From an uncultured Bacteroidaceae bacterium (lineage in GTDB: Bacteria > Bacteroidota > Bacteroidia > Bacteroidales > Bacteroidaceae), in the NCBI GenBank assembly GCA_934293005.1, contig CAKQYA010000001.1, positions 107,604-171,603 of the forward strand: DNA of 64,000 bases, read 5' to 3'. A program made the position numbers and the translations under genes. Below the pieces are notes generated by a model. It saw only the letters and a list, made by a program, of their open reading frames with translations. It made no database searches and had not been told where the DNA came from. Position 1 is the first letter of the stretch, and each line of letters begins with the position of its first letter. Shown here one piece after another: positions 37,438 through 45,828 of this stretch.

Positions 37438-38190
37438 TTACTTGAACCAGCTCAATGCGCCCACAACAAAAGTGGCCAATGAAATCCAGAACGAAGGCTG
37501 CACTGTGGAATTGCCCATCACAGTTGAGTTGCGCTTCTCTTTCTTGTTCATCTCCACATACACCACATCATTCTGCTGGAGATAATACACAGGCGAGGCA
37601 TACATGTCCTCTGCCGAACACAGATTGAGCTCGTACACCGTCTTCTTTCCATAATTCTCGCGTATCACTTTCACGTTTGTGCGCTGGCCTGTGATGTTAA
37701 GGTCGCCAAGAGTGCCAATAGCATCGAGAATGGTGAACTTGTCACGGTCTATCCGCACACGTCCCTTGCCCACATCGCCAAGAACAATGACATAGAGGTT
37801 TGAATAATCGACTGTGACGATAGGGTCTGTCACAAATTCTTTCTGAATGAGCAATTCACGTATGGTCTCCTGCAGTTCCTGACGGTTGAGTCCTGCCACA
37901 TGAATCTTGCCAAGTTTAGGAAATCGGATGCAGCCCTCCGAATCGATTGTGTACTTTGAGACGCCCTCTCCCAAACTGTATCGCAAGTCAAGCTCTTGGT
38001 CTTGGGTGCTCACGCTTATAGTGATCTCATCATCCGCCTTGAACTTTATCTCCACAGGATTCTGCACGACAATCGACTTGCCCACGTTGAAATCTTGGAA
38101 ATAAGCAATGTCCTTGGGAGCAGAACAAGAACTGAACAGGGCCATCACCATGATGACCGCCACGCCGAATGCCAAACATGTCTTTTTCAT
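37438..38190 (-). CDS. Wza-type polysaccharide export lipoprotein
   Basis: The 250-residue product has a lipoprotein signal peptide with lipobox FSSC (Cys about 22). The Poly_export domain follows (IKFKADDEITISVSTQDQEL; YTIDSEGCIRFPKLGKIHVAG) and then SLBB-type repeats (YVIVLGDVGKGRVRI; FTILDAIGTLGDL). A hydrophobic C-terminal segment (about 232-248) forms the outer-membrane helix. It is shorter than E. coli Wza but normal for Bacteroidetes. It is the first gene of the long leftward operon. Confidence 0.93.
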   Translation of the reverse strand: MKKTCLAFGVAVIMVMALFSSCSAPKDIAYFQDFNVGKSIVVQNPVEIKFKADDEITISVSTQDQELDLRYSLGEGVSKYTIDSEGCIRFPKLGKIHVAGLNRQELQETIRELLIQKEFVTDPIVTVDYSNLYVIVLGDVGKGRVRIDRDKFTILDAIGTLGDLNITGQRTNVKVIRENYGKKTVYELNLCSAEDMYASPVYYLQQNDVVYVEMNKKEKRNSTVMGNSTVQPSFWISLATFVVGALSWFK

Positions 38191-38668
38191 ACCAGTTGTC
38201 TTCGTTATTGTTATTATGTAATTATCATTAAATGTCGAATCCAGTTATTATCCCATTTCATGCACGAGCATACCTTCACTTCCCCTCATCAACACTACAA
38301 CATTGGTTAACAAGAGTTTACGTTCCTTACACGGATAAATAGCCTCAAATATGCTTCTGTCCATTATCTTCTTAAAAACAGAATTCAATTTCAAAATTAC
38401 AAAAAAATATAATACGAACGTAAAAAAATGTCTGTTTTTTCACATCAATATGCAAATAAAGGCTAATTCATGTTGCAGGCACTATCAAAATGGTCTAAAA
38501 TCAAACCTGAAACAGTCATTAGATCTATGGTAATGTAAAGAATGCCGCAAATGCCTACACATATATATAAATATACAAAATGGCACTTGCGGCATAAACC
38601 CGAATCAATCACCAGATTTGGGATGAATAGGAGGAAATATGATTAAGCAGGTGCTCATAATTATTATT
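38191..38668. other. Leader/promoter region of the capsule operon
   Basis: This gene-free AT-rich stretch lies upstream of the wza-type gene. On the minus strand TAATTTTG at 38392-38399 fits the -7 consensus, but no TTTG is present at the -33 distance, so the promoter is uncertain. If used, the leader would be about 195 nt, long enough for regulation by antitermination. No UpxY-like antiterminator gene and no invertible-promoter repeats were recognised. Confidence 0.4.
38644..38668. repeat. Outer MITE end nested around the copy at 38669
   Basis: TAAGCAGGTGCTCATAATTA precedes the full element, and its complement AGCACCTGCT lies just outside the right end at 38854-38863. This suggests one element inserted into another. 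Confidence 0.6.
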
Positions 38669-38853
38669 AAGTAGGTGTTCATGATTATTTTTATATTTGA
38701 CGCACTCTATCTTGAGGCAGATTTTTCTTATGTTTGATGGATCTATGCGGGCATAGTGACTGATAAACAGAAGGAAAAGATGGCCAAGAGAGAGTGTGAC
38801 AAATGTGAGAGTGGCTTACTTTGATATAATAAAATAATTTTGAACACCTACTT
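38669..38853. repeat. Full-length 185-bp MITE-like element
   Basis: The element has imperfect terminal inverted repeats: AAGTAGGTGTTCATGATTAT at the left and the complement of AAGTAGGTGTTCAAAATTAT at the right. Its interior holds no coding sequence for a transposase. A copy of exactly the same length lies in opposite orientation at 43188-43372, with related internal sequence. Shorter derivatives occur at 33588, 44927 and 49659. Confidence 0.85.
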
Positions 38854-38878
38854 AGCACCTGCTCATCTGGCAATAACA

Positions 38879-40207
38879 CTAATTGCCATCAGGCTTGACG
38901 ATGTCTATGAAAGGCCCGTCGTTCCAATGAAACTCACGCCAGTCGTCTGGTTGAGCTGCATCGAAAGGCACATAATCAGAGCGCAGCCACTCGTTCACCG
39001 GCAGTTGCAGGCTCTTCATACCCTCTACCACCATCTTAGATATCTCAAACGCTCCGTATGGATTGAAATGCGTGTTGTCCTCAAAAGCCTTCTGCTGTCC
39101 AGGATATGTGTGGGCCGGATAATGCACCAAGGCATGTGTGCTGCCTTCCACTCCAAGCGTCTCATAGAAAGTGCGTGTCATGTCATGCAATTCAATCACC
39201 TGCACTCCAAGGTCTTTCGCCACCCAGCGCATCGCCTCTGGATAGTTGGCATGAGTCTCCATAATCTTGCCATTGGCATCAAACGCACGGCGCTGCGTGG
39301 GAGTGACAAACACTGGAGTGGCTCCCTTGGCTCTCGCCTCATCCACAAACTGCTTCAGAGCATAAGCATAGTTGTAGAAGGCTCCGCTGCCCGGACGTTT
39401 CTCTTTCTGGTCATTATGTCCAAACTCCATGAAGATATAGTCTCCCTTCTTCATCAACGACACAATCTTCTTCAGTCGGCCAGCTCCTATGAACGAGGTG
39501 GCTGTCTCACCGCTCTCGGCATAGTTGGCCACTGCCACCTTATCTGTGAACCATCGGGTGATCATCTGTCCCCATGAAGCCCATGGCTCAAAGTCTTGGT
39601 CCACAACGGTCGAATTGCCGCATAGCCACAACGTTGGCACATGGCCAGCAGGTTCAATCTTTATAGCCGACACAGCAGGGGCATCTCCATTCACCTCAAT
39701 AGTCAACTTGTCGTCCCAGTTGAGTTTTTTCTGTTCACGTGCCTTGATGCGCACCCTGTCAGTCTTGCCATCAGCAAGAAGAATGACTGTGTTGCGTTTG
39801 TTGACCACAAAACTATAATCCTTAAACTCGCCCTTCTTCGTCTTAGCATTCTGCACAAACAATCGTCTCGACTCAGCCCTTACAGTCGTGTTGGCTGCAT
39901 GTTTCTTTGAACCAACAGTCACCGTCACCTTATAATTGCCGTCAGGCACCTTCACGGAGAAATAGAATATGCCGTCTGAGAGTTGGTATGTGCCGTTCTG
40001 CATGGTGCGCGCCTCAGCCACTATGTCTTGGAAGTCGTAACCATAGCCTTTATCATCAGAATACACATCTTTGGCTTCCACCTTTACGGCATCTTTTGTT
40101 CTGCCATCAAACGTGTAGGTCTGCGCATCCGACAATGCAGAAGCGCATATGGCTGCAAGTGCCAGCAGCGCTCTATTGATGTTTCTCATGTTCTTCATAT
40201 CTGCCAT
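38879..40207 (-). CDS. Secreted CE12-type rhamnogalacturonan acetylesterase
   Basis: The 442-residue product has a signal peptide (about 1-29; starts at residues 4 or 7 are possible). An N-terminal beta-rich domain (30-185) precedes an SGNH hydrolase. The catalytic blocks are LCGNSTVVDQD (about 194-204, Ser), YAESGETATSF, EFGHND (about 259-264) and DNTHFNPYGAFEIS (about 376-389, Asp/His pair), fitting carbohydrate esterase family 12. It would remove acetyl groups from pectic rhamnogalacturonan, complementing the GH105 gene at 41778. No SusC/D pair is in the window. Confidence 0.88.
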   Translation of the reverse strand: MADMKNMRNINRALLALAAICASALSDAQTYTFDGRTKDAVKVEAKDVYSDDKGYGYDFQDIVAEARTMQNGTYQLSDGIFYFSVKVPDGNYKVTVTVGSKKHAANTTVRAESRRLFVQNAKTKKGEFKDYSFVVNKRNTVILLADGKTDRVRIKAREQKKLNWDDKLTIEVNGDAPAVSAIKIEPAGHVPTLWLCGNSTVVDQDFEPWASWGQMITRWFTDKVAVANYAESGETATSFIGAGRLKKIVSLMKKGDYIFMEFGHNDQKEKRPGSGAFYNYAYALKQFVDEARAKGATPVFVTPTQRRAFDANGKIMETHANYPEAMRWVAKDLGVQVIELHDMTRTFYETLGVEGSTHALVHYPAHTYPGQQKAFEDNTHFNPYGAFEISKMVVEGMKSLQLPVNEWLRSDYVPFDAAQPDDWREFHWNDGPFIDIVKPDGN

Positions 40208-40241
40208 TATAGATTTTGGAGGTTGTTTTTACAATACAGAA

Positions 40242-40275
40242 AAAGCGGCATGCTCCAATAGGAGAATGCCGCTTT
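40242..40275 (-). terminator. Terminator downstream of the ferredoxin gene
   Basis: Arms 40242-40256 and 40261-40275 pair over 15 positions with one mismatch around a 4-nt AATA loop. On the minus strand the stem ends in CTTTTTC, a short U-tract. It separates the ferredoxin transcript from the CE12 gene. Confidence 0.75.
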
Positions 40276-40334
40276 GTAATCCTTGTGTGCATGTGGGCAC
40301 AAGAGAATAACATGTAGAGTCTCACGACATCACA

Positions 40335-40508
40335 TTATTCACCTGGAGCGATAGCACCTGCAGGACATGCGTCAGCACAAGTGCCGCAGTCTACGCATGA
40401 ATCTGCATCAATTACATACTTGCCATCACCCTCGCTGATAGCTCCTGATGGACACTCGCCAGCGCAAGTTCCACACATAACACAATCGTCGCTAATTACG
40501 TATGCCAT
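40335..40508 (-). CDS. 2[4Fe-4S] ferredoxin, 57 residues
   Basis: This short gene encodes a bacterial-type ferredoxin with two cluster motifs: CVMCGTCAGECP (Cys 9, 12, 15, 19) and CVDCGTCADACP (Cys 38, 41, 44, 48). The two halves repeat each other, as is normal for clostridial-type ferredoxins, and both have the full CxxCxxCxxxCP pattern. It would carry electrons for pyruvate:ferredoxin oxidoreductase and similar enzymes of an anaerobe. It is monocistronic, with its own consensus promoter and a terminator. Confidence 0.95.
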   Translation of the reverse strand: MAYVISDDCVMCGTCAGECPSGAISEGDGKYVIDADSCVDCGTCADACPAGAIAPGE

Positions 40509-40578
40509 AATATTAAACCCTTTTATATAATATTTGTTATTACTTCTTTACTCAACCGCCTCTTTGCGATTGACGGTG

Positions 40579-40611
40579 CAAATGTAGGAAAAGTTTTTCT
40601 CTCATACCAAA
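40579..40611 (-). promoter_or_regulatory. Consensus Bacteroidetes promoter of the ferredoxin gene
   Basis: On the minus strand TTTG (40608-40611) is followed after 21 nt by TACATTTG (40579-40586), matching the -33/-7 consensus TTTG and TAnnTTTG. The start would be near 40572, giving a leader of about 65 nt. Its good match fits a highly expressed gene. Confidence 0.8.
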
Positions 40612-40720
40612 TTTTAGGTAAAGAAAATGCCCTTTAGTCTAAAAATAATACTCATTTCATGGTATTTCACCCTCTTTCGGTTGTTTTCAGGCATGCAGAT
40701 CAATCATCTTTCCTCTGATG

Positions 40721-41713
40721 TCATTTGGCGGCATCGCGCACAAGAGTCTGAAGCGCGGCTTCCAGTTGGCGCATGATTGGCTTCTTCTTCTCATCGGGAG
40801 CGAAGACGAAGCCTTCTGCCACCACGATGCGGTTGCCTATGCTGTCGGGCATGTAATATGATACAAACGGCCCGCCCATGGCACCATGCCTCATACGCCA
40901 CAGCCCGCGCATCACAGCCACTGGCACATCACCGCATGCCGACACGTCGGGCATGACAGAACGAGGATCTGTCTCCACCCATTGGCCTTCACTCTCTCCT
41001 GGTATGTTTATCTGCATGACCGAATCACGCGCTGCCACCATCATCTCAAGGGTCATGTCCTTCAGCGGCAAGGTATAGACGCACACGTTCTGACGAAACT
41101 CCCTCTTGCTGTCGGCACCCCACAGGAATGACTTGCCCACTTTGATGTCGTCAACATCCTTCGGCGCCTTCAGTTCCACGCCAAACATTTTCCTCACCTT
41201 TGAAGCCACAGCGCCGCTATACTCCTTGCGAAGCAAAGAGCGTTCTCTGTCAAACTCATTCTTGTTGAACTCATCCAAGATATAACCGGCGCGCTCCTTC
41301 ATCAGGCTCATGAAACTCTCATTGTCAGGAGCCGAGACATAGAGCACCGTCTGAGGACGGGCGTAGAGATTGACCGCCCTGCGCACCTCCGCTTTCTTAT
41401 ATTTAGCATTGACGTCTGCAACAACAATATTCGAATAGAATTTGAATATTCCATCAAAACGTCGAGTGTCTATAGTGGTGACACGAAAATTAGGCTCCAC
41501 TTGGGGCAACACCTCCACTGGCGACTCCACAACCACCATGAGGCTATGCCCTGCTGACGTCTTCAGCCAATCTTTGTCGGCCACCACCAACAACTCATAA
41601 GGAGCACTCTGAGCCTTGGCCGTCACAGCCTTCTTGCCGTCCTTCTTGTCTGAAGAACATGCGCCTGCCACAATGGCAAGCGCAAGGAATAGAATAAACA
41701 CAGTTTTATTCAT
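40721..41713 (-). CDS. DUF4837-like lipoprotein
   Basis: I take the ATG at 41713 (330 residues) rather than the frame start at 41737, because it places a standard lipoprotein signal peptide first; the lipobox AGAC ends at about residue 19. The remaining protein (YELLVVADKDWLKTSAGHSL; VSAPDNESFMSLMKERAGYIL) resembles the Bacteroidetes DUF4837 family, whose function is not known to me. It should sit in the outer membrane or inner-membrane periplasmic face. It follows the GH105 gene by 64 bp and may be cotranscribed. Confidence 0.72.
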   Translation of the reverse strand: MNKTVFILFLALAIVAGACSSDKKDGKKAVTAKAQSAPYELLVVADKDWLKTSAGHSLMVVVESPVEVLPQVEPNFRVTTIDTRRFDGIFKFYSNIVVADVNAKYKKAEVRRAVNLYARPQTVLYVSAPDNESFMSLMKERAGYILDEFNKNEFDRERSLLRKEYSGAVASKVRKMFGVELKAPKDVDDIKVGKSFLWGADSKREFRQNVCVYTLPLKDMTLEMMVAARDSVMQINIPGESEGQWVETDPRSVMPDVSACGDVPVAVMRGLWRMRHGAMGGPFVSYYMPDSIGNRIVVAEGFVFAPDEKKKPIMRQLEAALQTLVRDAAK

Positions 41714-41777
41714 GCCTATCAATATATTTAATAACACTTATTGTAGAATTTAATGACACCTATTGTATAATGCCCCA

Positions 41778-43073
41778 TCATTTGCCTTGCCTTATCAGCC
41801 GTACCACCTCTGTGCCACAGAGCAGGAAGCATCCAAGTCCATAGTCGTCGAAGTCGGGCTGCTTATCGTATGTCACCGGCTGCGAGTCGGAAGGCTGTTT
41901 GCCTGTGCCTTGCACATAACCAAGGAAGCCATCGTCATGCAGGCATGTTTTCACCATAGCATCCCATGTGCCATAAATAATAGGAGCATACTTCGCCTTT
42001 GGCAGATAGCCATGGCGCACGCCCCATGCCATGCCATAGATGAAAAGTGCCGTTCCCGACAACTCCACGCCTCCATAATTGTTGCCATCGTGGAGAGACA
42101 CATTCCAGAACTTGTCCGCACGCTGGCATTTCACAAGAGCCTTGGTCATGGAGAGAAAATCCTTGCGGTAATCCTTGAAGTGGTCATCCACGCCTATATT
42201 CCTCCATTTGGTCTCGCCCAATGGTTCCATACATGCTGGCGCATCCGCACTCTTGGCCACAAGCATGGCATCCATGGCTCGCACAAGAGCGGCATAGACC
42301 CATCCGTTGCCACGGCTCCAATAGCAGTCCTCACCATTAGGCTCTGTGTATGGCGGCACAAAGTCGGCATCGCGCCACCATAGCCCATCTTTCACGTTAT
42401 AGAGTCCTCCGCCTATTTCGTCTCTCGATTCCTCATACATGTCCCATCCTTTGTCGGTATAACGGTCTGCATTTTTGCTTCCCGACAGATGTTGAATCCT
42501 TGCCATCTTAGAGAACACGGGCAGTCCCATCTGTATGGCGTCAATCCATGTCCAATCACCATCGCTGCCCTTCGATTTCACCTGGTTGCCTGCCACCCAA
42601 GGTGTGTTTTCCGCAGCTATGATATTGTCGAGACATTGCTTAGAAGGAATGTATGAAGCCGATTTCTTGAGCGTCGTCACGCCTTTTGATTCCATCCAAT
42701 ACATGTCGAGGTAGGTCTGGCAGCAACAGTAATCGTCTGCATCACGTGTGCCTACTCCATTGCGTGGGGTCCAATTGTGGGCTTCTCCCCATCTGCTCAT
42801 GTAATCATAGTTTTTATCATAACCGGGATGCCCCATCAAGCGCTGCAGTTCGGCAAGGGCTGTCAGTCCTTCAAAATACACAGCACGTGTCCAAAGGTTC
42901 GACGGACGCTCTTTCTTCACAAACGTTGACACGCCTGGGTCGGGATACTTATTGATGAAATGGCTATTGGCAAGTTCCATAGCCTTCATCACATCTTTTT
43001 CGTCAGGTTGCGCCATCATTGTGAGGCCATACAGAGACACCACCGCTGAGGTTATCAAATGCTTCAATCGCAT
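41778..43073 (-). CDS. GH88/GH105 unsaturated glucuronyl/rhamnogalacturonyl hydrolase
   Basis: The 431-residue product has a signal peptide (1-21) and an alpha/alpha-barrel glycosidase. YFEGLTALAELQRLMG (about 67-82), a DDYCCCQTYLDMYW stretch (about 112-125), GDWTWIDAIQMGLPVF (about 172-187) and YWSRGNGWVYAALVRAMD (about 247-264) are hallmarks of GH88/GH105 enzymes. These cleave the unsaturated uronic acid left by pectate or rhamnogalacturonan lyases. It should work after the CE12 esterase in pectin use. A -7 box lies about 50 bp upstream. Confidence 0.88.
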   Translation of the reverse strand: MRLKHLITSAVVSLYGLTMMAQPDEKDVMKAMELANSHFINKYPDPGVSTFVKKERPSNLWTRAVYFEGLTALAELQRLMGHPGYDKNYDYMSRWGEAHNWTPRNGVGTRDADDYCCCQTYLDMYWMESKGVTTLKKSASYIPSKQCLDNIIAAENTPWVAGNQVKSKGSDGDWTWIDAIQMGLPVFSKMARIQHLSGSKNADRYTDKGWDMYEESRDEIGGGLYNVKDGLWWRDADFVPPYTEPNGEDCYWSRGNGWVYAALVRAMDAMLVAKSADAPACMEPLGETKWRNIGVDDHFKDYRKDFLSMTKALVKCQRADKFWNVSLHDGNNYGGVELSGTALFIYGMAWGVRHGYLPKAKYAPIIYGTWDAMVKTCLHDDGFLGYVQGTGKQPSDSQPVTYDKQPDFDDYGLGCFLLCGTEVVRLIRQGK

Positions 43074-43123
43074 AGTTGTTTAAGTAATAATAGTTAGCAG
43101 ATCATTTTTTCTTTTGAACGCCA

Positions 43124-43131
43124 CAAAGGTA
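43124..43131 (-). promoter_or_regulatory. -7 box upstream of the GH105 gene
   Basis: TACCTTTG on the minus strand matches TAnnTTTG; a leader of about 43 nt would result. The -33 region shows no perfect TTTG. Confidence 0.5.
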
Positions 43132-43187
43132 AGCATTTTTTGAATATCTGGTATATTTTTAATGAACATTTTTGATGTTCATATCAT

Positions 43188-43372
43188 AAGTAGGTGTTCA
43201 AAATTATTTTATTATATCAAAGTAAACCGCTCTCATATTTGCCACACACTCTCTTGGTCATCTTTTCCTTCTGTTTATCAGTCACTATGCCCGCATAGCT
43301 CCATCAAACAGAAGAAAAATCTGCCTCAAGATAGAATGCGTCAAATATAAAAATAATTATGAGCACCCACTT
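43188..43372. repeat. Full-length 185-bp MITE-like element, inverted relative to the 38669 copy
   Basis: The ends are AAGTAGGTGTTCAAAATTAT at the left and the complement of AAGTGGGTGCTCATAATTAT at the right. The internal segment (CATCTTTTCCTTCTGTTTAT and onward) is the reverse complement of the 38669 copy with scattered differences. Both copies are exactly 185 bp, so the length is a property of the element. Confidence 0.87.
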
Positions 43373-43461
43373 AATGACGCAAGCTTCATCACAGACAACA
43401 AGTTTTTGCGGAGAGGTGGGTAACGAACTGAATCACAATGCAGATGGTGCATGTTTACATC

Positions 43462-43689
43462 TGTTGATAACTGTTGATAACATCATATAGGTGTTGACAA
43501 GTCATGTTGTTGGAAGCACAAGGCTATACAGGGTGTTGATAAGTGTTGGTAACTATAAGCTCCTGTTGATAACATGCTTTCATTGTTAACAAACAGCCTT
43601 ATTTCCCATTATTCACAAGACTTGATGTTGACAACTCTCATCTTATCACACGTCTTTGTTTATAAAACTGTTGACAACACTGTTGACAA
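43462..43689. other. Candidate chromosomal replication origin (DnaA-box cluster)
   Basis: Nine nonamers in one orientation lie within 228 bp: TGTTGATAA at 43462, 43472, 43534 and 43564; TGTTGACAA at 43492, 43626, 43669 and 43681; TGTTGGTAA at 43544. They differ from the complement of the standard DnaA box (TGTGGATAA) at the fourth base and, in some, one more. The region has no gene, and all genes to its left run leftward while those from 44.0 to 59.9 kb run rightward, as expected for leading-strand bias from an origin. dnaA itself is not in the window, which is common in this phylum. Confidence 0.6.
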
Positions 43690-44036
43690 CTGCATCTGCA
43701 CAACCACCATCCAACCCGATATCATGCCATATATCACAACATTAACTACTGACCAACACATACATCGCCATCACATGCCCTCACAATGACATAAACCATC
43801 AAAAAACATCTGAAGCAAAGCACACACATGTCAATAACTCCATAACAAACATACATTATTTGCTCAAGTTGTAAGCTCCACACGCAAAACTTCAAACACT
43901 AACAATATTCAAAATCTAATGACCCATTTGGCTTAAATAATCATGAACACTGGCTTAACAAACACAAATGCCCTGCTGCACCCATTTGCCACATAATATT
44001 TTTCTTGCAGGTCCCGCCTATATCAATTCTTTTTTA
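43690..44036. other. Gene-free AT-rich stretch between the DnaA-box cluster and folP
   Basis: No open frame of note, no inverted repeats of size and no promoter other than the -7 box at 44037. The composition is A- and C-rich on the plus strand. If the origin call is right, this could hold the unwinding element. Confidence 0.4.
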
Positions 44037-44044
44037 TAACTTTG
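44037..44044 (+). promoter_or_regulatory. -7 box directly upstream of folP
   Basis: TAACTTTG matches TAnnTTTG and ends only 4 nt before the ATG at 44049. Since transcription in this phylum starts about 5-8 nt after the box, the folP message may be leaderless. No clear -33 TTTG is seen. Confidence 0.5.
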
Positions 44045-44048
44045 CACC

Positions 44049-44924
44049 ATGAACAAACAAACACTATACAGCATCAATGTCAACGGAAAGTTGATAGACC
44101 TCGCCGAACCGAAGGTCATGGGCATACTGAATGTCACACCCGACTCATTCTACTCTGGCAGCAGAAAACAGACGGAAGAGGACATCCGCAACAGAGTGAA
44201 GCAAATCATTGACGAAGGCGGACAGATGATTGACATTGGAGCTTACTCTTCCCGACAGGGTGCAGACGATGTGTCGACACAAGAAGAGATGGCGCGCCTG
44301 AGGCATGGCATGAAGATTGTCAACGAGATGGCACCAGGCATGCCTGTAAGCGTTGACACTTTCAGAGCTGATGTGGCAAAGATGTGTGTGGAAGAACTTG
44401 GAGTGGGAATCATCAACGACATATCTGGCGGCGAACTTGACAAGCGCATGTTTGAGACAGTGGCCAAACTCGGGGTACCTTACATCTTAATGCACATGAA
44501 AGGCACGCCGCAGACCATGCAGCAAGCGCCCCACTATGACGATCTGATGAAAGAAATCATGCTCTATTTCGCAGAAAAGATTCAGAAGTTGCGCGACCTC
44601 GGACAGAAAGACATCATTCTCGACCCTGGCTACGGTTTTGCCAAGACAATAGAGCACAACTACGAGTTGCTCGGACATCAGGAGATGCTGCATGTGTTCG
44701 AATTGCCCTTGCTCGTGGGCATATCACGCAAGAGCATGATATTCCGCCTGCTTGGCTCTTCTCCCGAAGAATCGCTCAACGGCACTTCCGTGCTCAACAC
44801 CATCGCCCTCCAGAAAGGCGCAAGCATTCTCAGAGTGCACGATGTGAAGGAATGCGTCGAAGTGGTGAAAATAGTCAAGATGATGGAGAATAACCTATTG
44901 GGGTTAAATAAACACATTCATTAA
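44049..44924 (+). CDS. folP: Dihydropteroate synthase
   Basis: The 291-residue TIM-barrel enzyme has PKVMGILNVTPDSFYSG (about 21-37) and DIGAYSSRQGADDVSTQEE (about 69-87), the two pterin and pyrophosphate binding segments. The stretch IINDISGGELDKRMF (about 121-135) and the C-terminal LRVHDVKECVEVVKI complete the family pattern. It joins p-aminobenzoate to the pterin diphosphate in folate synthesis and is the sulfonamide target. It heads a rightward block of housekeeping genes; cdaA follows after a MITE derivative. Confidence 0.96.
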   Translation: MNKQTLYSINVNGKLIDLAEPKVMGILNVTPDSFYSGSRKQTEEDIRNRVKQIIDEGGQMIDIGAYSSRQGADDVSTQEEMARLRHGMKIVNEMAPGMPVSVDTFRADVAKMCVEELGVGIINDISGGELDKRMFETVAKLGVPYILMHMKGTPQTMQQAPHYDDLMKEIMLYFAEKIQKLRDLGQKDIILDPGYGFAKTIEHNYELLGHQEMLHVFELPLLVGISRKSMIFRLLGSSPEESLNGTSVLNTIALQKGASILRVHDVKECVEVVKIVKMMENNLLGLNKHIH

Positions 44925-44926
44925 GT

Positions 44927-44992
44927 AAGTAGGTGCTCATAATATGAGAGCGGCTTACTTTGATATAATAAAATAATTTTGAACACCTGCTT
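44927..44992. repeat. 66-bp deletion derivative of the MITE between folP and cdaA
   Basis: Left end AAGTAGGTGCTCATAATATG and right end matching the complement of AAGCAGGTGTTCAAAATTAT; the middle 120 bp of the full element is missing. The right-hand part preserves GGCTTACTTTGATATAAT seen in the 38669 copy. It lies 2 bp after the folP stop and 20 bp before the cdaA start. Confidence 0.82.
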
Positions 44993-45012
44993 AACACAAA
45001 CAACAGAGAGCT

Positions 45013-45783
45013 ATGTTTGCATTCGGTATTAAAGACGCCATAGACATCATCCTGGTAGCCACAATGCTCTTCTACATTTGGCGACTGATGAAATCGTCAG
45101 GGTCTCTCAACATCTTCTACGGCATACTTGTCTTCATCGTGACATGGATCGTTGTGTCGCAGATCCTGGAAATGAAACTATTGGGAAGCATCTTCGACAA
45201 ACTTGTCAGCGTGGGCGTGCTCGCTCTCATCATCCTGTTCCAGGAGGAGATAAGACGTTTCTTCCTCACCCTCGGCTCGCAAAGACGACTTAACGCCATC
45301 GCGCGCTTCTTCATCAAAAAACTGCCTACAAGCGAGGAAGAAGATGAAGAACTCCTGATGCGCATTGTGCTGGCATGCGACTATATGAGCAAGAACATGG
45401 TTGGCGCGCTCATCGTCGTGGAACGAGAGATGTCACTCACCGACATCATCAAGTCGGGCGAGACCATCAACGCAAACATCAACACCGAACTCATCAAAAA
45501 CATATTCTTCAAAAACTCGCCCCTGCACGACGGAGCCATGATAATAAGCCGCAAGCGCATCATGGCCGCTGGATGCATACTGCCTGTCAGCCATAGCCTC
45601 AACATACCCAAAGAACTGGGCCTGCGACACCGTGCAGCACTCGGCATCACCTCACAAAGCGATGCCATCGCCATCATTGTGAGCGAAGAGACTGGAGCTA
45701 TCAGCGTGGCGTTGGGCGGCGAATTCCACCTCAGACTGGAATGCAACGAACTGGAGAACTATCTGAGAAACGCTATAAAATGA
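45013..45783 (+). CDS. cdaA: Diadenylate cyclase, CdaA type
   Basis: The 256-residue protein has three N-terminal membrane helices (about 12-80) and a DisA_N cyclase domain. The active-site motifs are LHDGAMIIS (about 171-179, DGA) and LGLRHRAALGITSQSDAIAI (about 201-220, RHR). It makes c-di-AMP from two ATP at the membrane and usually controls osmolyte balance and wall homeostasis. Position directly after folP is conserved in Bacteroidetes as far as I recall. CdaR and GlmM are not adjacent here. Confidence 0.94.
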   Translation: MFAFGIKDAIDIILVATMLFYIWRLMKSSGSLNIFYGILVFIVTWIVVSQILEMKLLGSIFDKLVSVGVLALIILFQEEIRRFFLTLGSQRRLNAIARFFIKKLPTSEEEDEELLMRIVLACDYMSKNMVGALIVVEREMSLTDIIKSGETINANINTELIKNIFFKNSPLHDGAMIISRKRIMAAGCILPVSHSLNIPKELGLRHRAALGITSQSDAIAIIVSEETGAISVALGGEFHLRLECNELENYLRNAIK

Positions 45784-45828
45784 CACAGGCTACATAAAAC
45801 GACATGCCAAATGCAAAAGAACACAAAA

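Noticed and set aside
38691..43350. Two short frames (38691-38879 minus, 43162-43350 plus) whose products resemble each other closely.
   Set aside because: The similarity is that of the 185-bp repeat DNA itself; substitutions do not favour synonymous sites and no start signal is present.
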